Source of the DNA: Akkermansiaceae bacterium
GTDB lineage: Bacteria > Verrucomicrobiota > Verrucomicrobiia > Verrucomicrobiales > Akkermansiaceae
Assembly: GCA_023300205.1 (NCBI GenBank)
Contig: JALZVD010000379.1
Span: forward strand, 1-5,615
Direction: 5' to 3'
Length of the DNA stretch: 5,615 nt
In this document: positions 1 through 5,203 of the stretch, one piece after another
Layout of the letters: each line of letters opens with the position of its first letter
Position numbering within the stretch: the stretch's first letter is position 1
Translations under genes and position numbers: made by a program
Notes under the pieces: model-generated
Seen by the model: the letters and a program-made list of their open reading frames with translations, nothing else
What the model was told of the DNA's origin: nothing
Database searches by the model: none

Positions 1-573
1 CTCCAAGCAGCCCTAAACGAATACCCTGGATCCTACCTCATCGTATCACACAACCGTCAATTCCTCGACTCCATCGTAACCACCACACTCGAGTTCAGAC
101 CAGAAGAAGAACCTCGCTTATACAAAGGTAACGTCACTTACTTCCTAGAGAAAAAAGCCGAGGAAAAAGACCAAGCAAAAAAAGCTGCCAAACTAGCAAA
201 AGCTAATCAACGCGAACAACAAAAAGCCGCAGCCAATAACCCAAAAACCGCTAACACAACAACCAGCGACAACAAAATCTCTCGTAAAGACCAGCGCAAA
301 CGCGACGCAGAAATCCGCCAAAAACGTAGCTCTATCCTAAAGCCACTAGAAACAGAACTCGAGTCTCTAGAAGGTCAAATTGCTGACATCGAAGCAGCCC
401 AGGCCAAACTCACCAAGCATATGTCCTCCCCAGAGGTCTCTACAGATGGAGAAAAAATGCAAGAATCCTCCATCGCCTACCAAGAACTTTCTGACAAATT
501 AGAAAAAATTTACGCAAAATGGACCGAAGTTTCAGATAATATCGAGAAATTTAACGAAGAATTTAAAGAATAA
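1..573 (+). CDS. ABC-F family ATPase (Uup/YheS-like), 3' part only
   Basis: The reading frame is open from base 1 and ends at the TAA at 571-573, giving 190 residues of a protein whose start lies outside the window. ABC-F proteins are soluble tandem-ATPase factors that bind the ribosomal E site and adjust translation. The fragment begins after the missing Walker B region. Residues 11-23 read SYLIVSHNRQFLD, the H-switch region of the second ATPase domain with the conserved His at residue 17. The family usually has SHDR here, so Asn replaces Asp. Residues 31-50 form the LEF...YKGNVTYFLEKK end of the ATPase domain, typical of YheS/Uup-type members. An Ala/Lys/Gln/Asn-rich linker follows (about 51-90), then SRKDQRKRDAE and a charged coiled coil (about 94-190) like the C-terminal arm of Uup-type proteins. 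The exact ABC-F subgroup cannot be decided from this fragment. No terminator hairpin is visible after the stop. Confidence 0.9.
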   Translation, partial: LQAALNEYPGSYLIVSHNRQFLDSIVTTTLEFRPEEEPRLYKGNVTYFLEKKAEEKDQAKKAAKLAKANQREQQKAAANNPKTANTTTSDNKISRKDQRKRDAEIRQKRSSILKPLETELESLEGQIADIEAAQAKLTKHMSSPEVSTDGEKMQESSIAYQELSDKLEKIYAKWTEVSDNIEKFNEEFKE

Positions 574-713
574 ATTCAGCTCCATAAATGATCCACTCCT
601 GCGTATCTTTATTTCACACACTATACTTGCCTAGATAGCTTTTCAATGTACATTTTATAAGTAGAAACATCAATTCACTACTAGATCAATAACACTCAAC
701 AAAAACACTAGAT

Positions 714-1067
714 ATGGACTATACACCAACGAACCCAACACCACTTTCTCCGTCAGATTACGCAGGCGTCAGCCAAGCCGCATCTGATCTCCGCAGCCAC
801 ACTGCAGATGACATGACTGACTTTGCTGCCACACAGGCTCAGACAGTAAAGGCAGCAGCAGTGGCCAAAGCTCAGGATTTCCGCAGCTTCGCAGGTGAAA
901 AAGCAGCCTCCATCAAGGAAGAAGCAAGTATCAAATTCAAGCAAGGCACAGAGAAAGCAAAAGAACTCCACACCACAGCTGAAGACTACGTCAGAGAGAA
1001 CCCTACCAAAGCCGTCCTAAGTGCTGTCGGAGTAGGAGTAATCATCGGCCTTATTCTTCGCCGATAA
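714..1067 (+). CDS. DUF883/ElaB-YqjD-type membrane-anchored protein
   Basis: This 117-residue protein is polar and rich in Ala, Lys, Glu, Asp and Gln for about 90 residues. It is predicted mostly helical or coiled coil (about 18-90). It ends with RENPTKA (94-100), a Gly/Val/Ile hydrophobic helix (about 99-115) and a terminal Arg-Arg. The Arg-Glu-Asn-Pro motif, the glycine-patterned C-terminal membrane helix and the basic tail are the signature of the DUF883 family, which includes E. coli YqjD and ElaB. Those proteins are inner-membrane C-tail-anchored and have been reported to bind ribosomes in stationary phase. Ribosome binding in this protein is inference. The ATG at 714 has no convincing Shine-Dalgarno sequence. 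It is the first gene of a same-strand trio with a holin-like and a YqjK-like protein, matching the yqjD-yqjE-yqjK order. A hairpin starts 20 bases after its stop. Confidence 0.82.
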   Translation: MDYTPTNPTPLSPSDYAGVSQAASDLRSHTADDMTDFAATQAQTVKAAAVAKAQDFRSFAGEKAASIKEEASIKFKQGTEKAKELHTTAEDYVRENPTKAVLSAVGVGVIIGLILRR

Positions 1068-1086
1068 ATACCCATACCCATCACGC

Positions 1087-1112
1087 TCTTCGACGTGACC
1101 CCACGTTGAAGA
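1087..1112 (+). promoter_or_regulatory. 11-bp RNA hairpin between the DUF883 and holin-like genes
   Basis: Bases 1087-1097 (TCTTCGACGTG) pair with 1102-1112 (CACGTTGAAGA) around the four-base loop ACCC. All 11 positions pair, one of them as a G-U wobble (1092 with 1107). It lies 20 bases past the DUF883 stop codon. The bases after it (CATTCTCACC) are not a T-run, so a classical intrinsic terminator is unlikely. It could be a weak attenuator, a 3'-end stabiliser or processing site that sets the first gene's expression above the next two, or a protein-binding site in DNA. The pairing is seen in the sequence; the role is inferred. Confidence 0.5.
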
Positions 1113-1181
1113 CATTCTCACCTAAATGAGTCTTGTCTAATTTCAGCCTCATTTGCTAACCGAGTTACCTGCCAAAGAAAA

Positions 1182-1200
1182 CCTATGGATCAATCATAGG
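1182..1200 (+). repeat. 6-bp inverted repeat just upstream of the holin-like gene
   Basis: CCTATG (1182-1187) and CATAGG (1195-1200) are perfect inverted copies separated by seven bases (GATCAAT). The right arm ends 16 bases before the ATG at 1217. It could be an operator or a small leader hairpin. The only AGG-like sequence near this start (AGGA, 1198-1201) overlaps the right arm and is too far from the ATG for a normal ribosome-binding site. Six base pairs can arise by chance, so the functional call is weak. Confidence 0.3.
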
Positions 1201-1216
1201 ACTGTAATCGCACCTC

Positions 1217-1723
1217 ATGGAGCCATTATCATCACAACAAACCCAGCAAAGACCACCAGTAAGACGTCCTTCAGACTCTTTCACTGCTGCTCATGATCCC
1301 CAACAAGGGTTAAAACAAGCTGCTACCTCGCTCAAAGACTCAAGCCTTGGCTACATCCAGGCCAAGACAGAGCTAGCAGCCATTGAAGCAACAGAAGCGG
1401 CCGTCTTCGCTAAAAAGAAACTCAGCATCGCCATCTTCACCACCTTCTTTGGCATCTTCAGCTACGCTCTCTTCCTTATCTTCGCATTCGGAATCATACA
1501 GCAGTTCGCAGCTAAACTCTTGACTAAGATTTCCAACATCATCGTCATCAATCAGTCCAACACTATCATCCTCCTCATGATGCTGTTCCACCTTCTCATC
1601 TTCCTTATCTATCTTGTCAAACTCAGCAAGAAACCTCAGGAAGAATTCTTCTCACTGACTAAATCTGAATTTCAGAAAGACAAACAATGGCTCGCAGAGA
1701 TCAACCAAAAGACAGGAAACTAG
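1217..1723 (+). CDS. Phage_holin_3_6 / YqjE-type two-helix membrane protein
   Basis: The 168-residue protein starts with a disordered Gln/Pro/Arg-rich tail (about 1-30). A helical stretch follows (DSSLGYIQAKTELAAIEATEA starts at 41), equivalent to the conserved helix before the membrane region in this family. There are two hydrophobic segments (about 71-98 and 115-135) and a cytoplasmic end with FFSLTKSEFQKDKQWLAEI (144-162). A final Glu-x-x-Lys-Asp-x-x-Trp-Leu motif of this kind is typical of YqjE-like proteins. Despite the family name, these chromosomal proteins are not established lysis holins, and there are no phage genes nearby. The gene follows a DUF883 gene, as yqjE follows yqjD. Its last 37 bases overlap the next gene in another frame, suggesting translational coupling. 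No Shine-Dalgarno sequence is evident before the ATG. The family call is fairly secure; the function is unknown. Confidence 0.75.
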   Translation: MEPLSSQQTQQRPPVRRPSDSFTAAHDPQQGLKQAATSLKDSSLGYIQAKTELAAIEATEAAVFAKKKLSIAIFTTFFGIFSYALFLIFAFGIIQQFAAKLLTKISNIIVINQSNTIILLMMLFHLLIFLIYLVKLSKKPQEEFFSLTKSEFQKDKQWLAEINQKTGN

Positions 1724-2178
1724 AACTGCTCAGCCAGCTCACTTCTCACCGTAAGGATATTACTGTCAAAAAACAGATCCTTGTTCAAAGGATCTCTGAG
1801 AGTAAAGACCAACTCCAAGATCAGATCAAAGACCAGATCAAAGACAAAATCAATGTCCCTAAGATAGTCACCACATCGGTCAAATCCTCATTTTCTAACA
1901 GCCCTAACAAATGGTTCATCGGATCTGCTGTAGGTGGGATCATCATCTCCAAGGTACTGTTCGGCACAATAGGCTCCATCTTCAGAAAGCCTAAGAAACA
2001 AAGAATCTCACACGGACTCCTCTACTCCATCGCAGGCATGGCAGCCCGCCCAATGATCAAATCATTTCTCATTGGAAAAGCCAGAAACTATGTAGCCAAC
2101 AGACTCATCGGCCAACAACCTCAATCATACCAACAAGAAACATACCAAGATACATATCGCCCTCAGAACCGATACTAA
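1687..2178 (+). CDS. Basic membrane protein with YqjK-like N-terminus
   Basis: This 163-residue protein begins at the ATG at 1687, inside the holin-like gene (37-base overlap). I see no usable start further in before residue 118, so the overlap is probably real. A weak AGAAAG lies upstream of the ATG. Residues 8-29 (KDRKLELLSQLTSHRKDITVKK) look like the N-terminus of E. coli YqjK as I remember it (a charged stretch, LLSQ, then about seven residues to D-[LI]). A four-residue periodic stretch follows (DQLQ-DQIK-DQIK-DKIN, 41-56), then a Gly/Ile-rich membrane segment (about 76-99), a basic patch RKPKKQR (100-106), an amphipathic or second hydrophobic stretch (about 109-142) and a Gln/Tyr-rich tail (143-163). 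Position after DUF883 and YqjE-type genes supports a YqjK-like role. The C-terminal half is not recognised and the function is unknown. Confidence 0.65.
   Translation: MARRDQPKDRKLELLSQLTSHRKDITVKKQILVQRISESKDQLQDQIKDQIKDKINVPKIVTTSVKSSFSNSPNKWFIGSAVGGIIISKVLFGTIGSIFRKPKKQRISHGLLYSIAGMAARPMIKSFLIGKARNYVANRLIGQQPQSYQQETYQDTYRPQNRY
1807..1854 (+). repeat. Degenerate 12-bp tandem repeat inside the YqjK-like gene
   Basis: Four adjacent 12-base units begin with GA: GACCAACTCCAA, GATCAGATCAAA, GACCAGATCAAA and GACAAAATCAAT. The middle two differ at a single base. They are in frame and encode DQLQ, DQIK, DQIK and DKIN, so copy-number change would lengthen or shorten the helix before the membrane segment without a frameshift. 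Confidence 0.6.
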
Positions 2179-2242
2179 AATTAACCATCCCTCCAAACAT
2201 TTCTTAACTTTAGCGTTTATTTCTCTCCCTCCTCCCGCTTCA

Positions 2243-3352
2243 ATGGTCCCCATGCTAGATCTACCACCATGGGAAAGCCCATTCTACGCCATTGCCACAT
2301 TCCTCTTTGGCATCTGCGTAGGCTCATTTCTCAATGTAATCATCTACCGCGTCCCACGCGGTCTCAGCATCAATAAACCCAAACGCTCATTCTGCCCTCC
2401 CTGTAAGAAAGAAATACCCTTCTCGCGTAACATACCCCTCCTCACCTGGCTCATCCAGAAAGGAAAATGCGCCGAATGTAAGTCCCCCATCCCAGTCCGA
2501 TACCTTTGGATCGAACTCCTCACCGGACTCCTCTGGCTAGCTTCCTGGCACTATTTTTCTAATCCACTCGTCGCCGTCCTATTCATGCTACTCGGCGCCA
2601 TCGCACTCGTCATCATCGCCGTAGACATCGAGCTTATGCTCATCCCCAGACCCTTCACCATCACCGCAGCCATCATTGCCCTTGCTGGTGGTGCACTCAC
2701 CCCAGAACGCTTCCAACTCTTCACCTGGCAAGAAGGCCTAGCCTATTCAGCCTTCGGACTCGCCATCGGTTGGGCTGCCCTCTGGCTAGTCGTCCTCCTA
2801 GGCAAAGCCTTATTCGGAAAACGCTCCTTCACCTTTGAAAAATCCACAGCCTGGGCAGTGCGCGAACCTATCACCGAACAAGAAGAAATCAGCTTCATCA
2901 TCGACGATGAAATCATCCCATGGTCAGACATCTTCTTCCGTAAGTCAGACAAACTCATCATCGACGGCCTCACACACCTCAACATTGACGGCAAACCTCG
3001 CACCGCATCACTACTAGAAATCAGAGACCGTTACATCATAATAGACGGAGAAAAAATAGACATCGAAGAACTCGCCTCGCTCGATGGCAAGACCACTTCC
3101 GCCACCATCCCCCGCGAAGCTATGGGCATGGGAGACGTAGACCTCCTCGCTGTACTCGGCGCCATCTTCGGAGCTCCATCACTCCTAGTCATCGTTCTCT
3201 TCTCATGTCTCTTCACCATACTCATCGCCCTACTAGGCAGACTAGGATTCGGTAAAATGATACCCTTCGGTCCAGCCCTCATCGCAGGCGGAGTCTTCTG
3301 GCTACTCTACGGCCAAACCGCCTGGAACTGTTACATATCCATCTTCACCTAG
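2243..3352 (+). CDS. pilD: Type IV prepilin peptidase / N-methyltransferase (A24), enlarged
   Basis: This inner-membrane aspartyl protease cleaves the leader of type IV prepilins or type II secretion pseudopilins, and most family members also N-methylate the new terminus. The first membrane helix has FLFGICVGSFLNVIIYRVPRG (20-40). Next is the cytoplasmic zinc domain with CPPC (51-54) and CAEC (76-79), and SPIPVRYLWIELLTG (81-95). The catalytic aspartates should be Asp128 in VDIELMLIP and Asp298 in GMGDVDL (GxGD motif). Two positions differ from the usual form: the residue after Ile-Pro is Arg136 rather than Asp, and the residue two after the GxGD Asp is Asp300 rather than Lys. At 369 residues it exceeds the usual 250-290, because of a polar, acidic insert at about 195-290. 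No Shine-Dalgarno precedes the ATG at 2243; the in-frame ATG at 2252 is an equally possible start. No pilin genes are in view, so pilD is a family-level symbol. Confidence 0.9.
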   Translation: MVPMLDLPPWESPFYAIATFLFGICVGSFLNVIIYRVPRGLSINKPKRSFCPPCKKEIPFSRNIPLLTWLIQKGKCAECKSPIPVRYLWIELLTGLLWLASWHYFSNPLVAVLFMLLGAIALVIIAVDIELMLIPRPFTITAAIIALAGGALTPERFQLFTWQEGLAYSAFGLAIGWAALWLVVLLGKALFGKRSFTFEKSTAWAVREPITEQEEISFIIDDEIIPWSDIFFRKSDKLIIDGLTHLNIDGKPRTASLLEIRDRYIIIDGEKIDIEELASLDGKTTSATIPREAMGMGDVDLLAVLGAIFGAPSLLVIVLFSCLFTILIALLGRLGFGKMIPFGPALIAGGVFWLLYGQTAWNCYISIFT

Positions 3353-3399
3353 CAGTAACCACACAACCCAAGCAGCTCCACCCACCCAAGCCCTAAAAC

Positions 3400-4212
3400 C
3401 TACTTAACAACATACCGCTTCCCACTCACCGTCACCTTAGGCGGAACCTTCCTCCTCTCAAACGCATCATACCCCTCCTTCAAGTTCTGCCAGAAACCAT
3501 ACCAAGGACTCCTCTTCATCTGGTTCATATTCTCATCAGTCATCCTAAACGGAAAACAATGCACAGCAACTGACCCCTGCCCATGACTCAGCCCTGCAGC
3601 ACACAGCGTATAAATCTCTTCCACATAATAATCTGTCATCGCTAAGCAACCCACAGAAACCGCATTCCCATGCACCATCAGCGCACTCCCAGTCCTGCCA
3701 TGCGCTCTATCATAACGGTTCGGATACCCTAGATTAAATGATAAATGAAATCTACTCTGAGGATTCAGCGCTCCCATACTCACATCATAAAACCCCTCCA
3801 CCGCCTGCATATCCCCCTCTTTCAACTTAGGCCCTAAATCACCAGACATCGCCGCTATCCGATAAGTCTTAAACTTCTCATACCTCTTTGTCTGCCTATT
3901 CAGCATCCAAACCTCCAGCTCACCACTCTGCTTAAACGCTCTGATAAAAACCGGATTCCCAACAGCTATCCCCCTGCCATTCATTTCCTTCTTCAGTCTC
4001 GGAATCACACGCCTAGCAGCATCAGCCGCTCGCTTCTTACCATTCGCATAATCTCCTTTAGATAACTGTGATGGATTAGTCGTATCAACAGCGCACGCCT
4101 TCCCACTTAAATTCAAACCCACAAACACAAACAAACACACCACACCCAGCCCCCATAGTATCACACGACCAAAAGTTAGTTTAGCAGTAGTTTTTCTCAT
4201 CACCATAATCAT
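3400..4212 (-). CDS. Exported YafK-type YkuD-fold L,D-transpeptidase-like enzyme
   Basis: I place the start at the ATG at 4212 (270 residues), because AGAGGGAG lies 10 bases upstream. The frame could extend to a TTG at 4236, and ATGs at 4206 and 4200 are alternatives. An N-terminal signal peptide shows basic residues, a hydrophobic core (VILWGLGVVCLFVFVGL) and a likely cleavage site after Ala-Cys-Ala (residues 39-41). It is not a lipobox. The mature part has VFIRAFK...ELEVWML, GPKLKEGDMQAVEGFY (127-142) and the catalytic motif MVHGNAVSVGCLAMTD (179-194), with His181 and Cys189 as the expected active-site pair. The Gly-Cys-x-Ala-Met-x-Asp form followed by VEEIY is YafK-type rather than the classical HGC[IV]R type. 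E. coli YafK (DpaA/LdtF) releases Braun lipoprotein from peptidoglycan, so cleavage of a protein-peptidoglycan link is as plausible as crosslinking. The substrate here is unknown. Confidence 0.85.
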   Translation of the reverse strand: MIMVMRKTTAKLTFGRVILWGLGVVCLFVFVGLNLSGKACAVDTTNPSQLSKGDYANGKKRAADAARRVIPRLKKEMNGRGIAVGNPVFIRAFKQSGELEVWMLNRQTKRYEKFKTYRIAAMSGDLGPKLKEGDMQAVEGFYDVSMGALNPQSRFHLSFNLGYPNRYDRAHGRTGSALMVHGNAVSVGCLAMTDYYVEEIYTLCAAGLSHGQGSVAVHCFPFRMTDENMNQMKRSPWYGFWQNLKEGYDAFERRKVPPKVTVSGKRYVVK

Positions 4213-4222
4213 AACTACGTAT

Positions 4223-4230
4223 CTCCCTCT
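4223..4230 (-). promoter_or_regulatory. Shine-Dalgarno sequence deciding the start of the YafK-like gene
   Basis: Read on the minus strand this is AGAGGGAG, purine-rich and containing GAGG and GGAG, with 10 bases between it and the ATG at 4212. The alternative ATGs at 4206 and 4200 are 16 and 22 bases away, and the TTG at 4236 lies upstream of it, so the site favours 4212. It is the clearest Shine-Dalgarno-like site in the window. Confidence 0.5.
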
Positions 4231-4278
4231 TTTCAACTTTCAACTTTTAAATCCCCATCTCTCTCCTATGATCCCCCC

Positions 4279-5151
4279 ATGTCAAATGCCACAACAGATC
4301 ATATCGCCATCATCGGAGGAACCGGACTCTATAAAATGGAAGGATTCACTCTCGAAGAAGAAATCACCATTCACACCCCATTCGGGCATCCATCAGATGC
4401 CATCATGAGCGGAACACTCGCCGGCAGAAAAGTCTACTTCCTCCCCCGCCACGGCAGAGGCCACACTATCCTCCCGCATGAGATAAACCACCGCGCAAAC
4501 ATCTGGGCACTCAAGTCCCTCGGCGTCTCCTACATCATCTGCGTCACAGCAGTCGGTAGCCTACAAGAACAATACGCACCCAGAGACATCGTCCTCTTTG
4601 ACCAGTACTACGACCGCACCAGCAGAAGAAATGAACACACATTCTTCGGCAACGGCATCGCAGCCCACATCCCCTTCGCAGAACCCATCAGCGAAGGACT
4701 ACGTAGCATCCTCAGCACCGCCGCAAAAGAACAAGGCTGCAACGTCCACAACCGCGGAACTTACGTAAACATGGACGGACCAGCATTCTCCACCAGAGCA
4801 GAAAGCAACGCCAACCGCCAACTAGGATTCGACGTCATAGGCATGACAAACGTCGCAGAAGCAAAGCTCGCCCGCGAAGCTGAGATCTCCCTCGCCACCC
4901 TAGCCATGATCACCGACTACGACTGCTGGAAAGTAGAAGAAGAACCAGTCAGCCTCCAAACCGTCCTCGGACACCTCGCCACCAACTCCTCCAACGCCCA
5001 AAAAGTCATCCAGCGAGCCATCCCTAAAATCCCCACAAATGCCACCTGGCCTGAACACTCCGTCCTCAGCCAGTCCATCGTCACCCAGCCAGATCAATGG
5101 CCAGAAGACACCATAGAAAAAATCCGCCCCATCCTAAAAAAATACCTCTAA
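4279..5151 (+). CDS. mtnP: S-methyl-5'-thioadenosine phosphorylase
   Basis: This cytoplasmic enzyme splits S-methyl-5'-thioadenosine with phosphate into adenine and 5-methylthioribose 1-phosphate, recycling the by-product of polyamine synthesis through methionine salvage. The 290-residue length is normal. Motifs in order: IAIIGGTGLY (9-18, phosphate-binding loop), PRHGRGHTILPHEINHRANIWALKSLGV (56-83), VTAVGSL (89-95), NMDGPAFSTRAES (164-176), IGMTNVAEAKLAREAEIS (187-204) and TDYDCW (212-217). The Asp-Tyr-Asp in the last motif marks preference for 6-aminopurines (adenine), whereas purine nucleoside phosphorylases have Asn at the equivalent site. Val-Ala replaces the more common Pro-Glu before Ala-Lys-Leu-Ala-Arg-Glu, and Asp-Gly-Pro replaces Glu-Gly-Pro; neither looks disabling. 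The gene is divergent from the YafK-like gene, with 66 bases between the starts. Its ATG is preceded by pyrimidine-rich sequence without a Shine-Dalgarno. No other salvage gene is present. Confidence 0.93.
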   Translation: MSNATTDHIAIIGGTGLYKMEGFTLEEEITIHTPFGHPSDAIMSGTLAGRKVYFLPRHGRGHTILPHEINHRANIWALKSLGVSYIICVTAVGSLQEQYAPRDIVLFDQYYDRTSRRNEHTFFGNGIAAHIPFAEPISEGLRSILSTAAKEQGCNVHNRGTYVNMDGPAFSTRAESNANRQLGFDVIGMTNVAEAKLAREAEISLATLAMITDYDCWKVEEEPVSLQTVLGHLATNSSNAQKVIQRAIPKIPTNATWPEHSVLSQSIVTQPDQWPEDTIEKIRPILKKYL

Positions 5152-5203
5152 CTTACCGGAGATTTCCTACATCCCACCATCAACACAAGCCAATCATAAC
5201 TCA

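Noticed and set aside
627..654. Possible sigma-70-like promoter (TTGCCT, 16 bases, TACATT) before the DUF883 gene
   Set aside because: Only partial matches to both boxes in AT-rich sequence, and promoter consensus in this lineage is unknown to me. Some promoter is likely in 574-713, but I cannot place it.
753..971. Open frame on the minus strand opposite the DUF883 gene
   Set aside because: Its Cys/Phe/Leu-rich product looks like the complement of Ala/Lys/Glu codons, and the plus-strand frame has clear family features.
1117..1130. CTCA...TGAG inverted repeat after the 11-bp hairpin
   Set aside because: A four-base stem with a six-base loop is expected by chance.
1373..1591. Minus-strand open frame with a very acidic product opposite the holin-like gene
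   Set aside because: The Glu/Asp runs mirror Phe/Leu/Ile codons of the membrane helices on the other strand; no start signal or family resemblance.
1217..1723. Prophage lysis holin
   Set aside because: No endolysin or other phage gene is nearby, and the neighbours and C-terminal motif match the chromosomal YqjE-type group.
2743..3282. Several short open frames on both strands within the prepilin peptidase gene
   Set aside because: They are low-complexity shadows of the C- and A-rich codon use of the real gene, with no motifs of their own.
4213..4236. TTG at 4236 as start of the YafK-like gene
   Set aside because: It would place the only good Shine-Dalgarno inside the coding sequence and add eight residues before the signal peptide; the ATG at 4212 fits better.
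4900..5097. Minus-strand open frame opposite the end of mtnP
   Set aside because: Gly/Asp-rich complement of the conserved mtnP frame; no independent support.
5152..5203. Shared terminator between the convergent mtnP and exbD genes
   Set aside because: No stem of useful length followed by a T-run on either strand. The same holds for the other convergent gap at 3353-3399.
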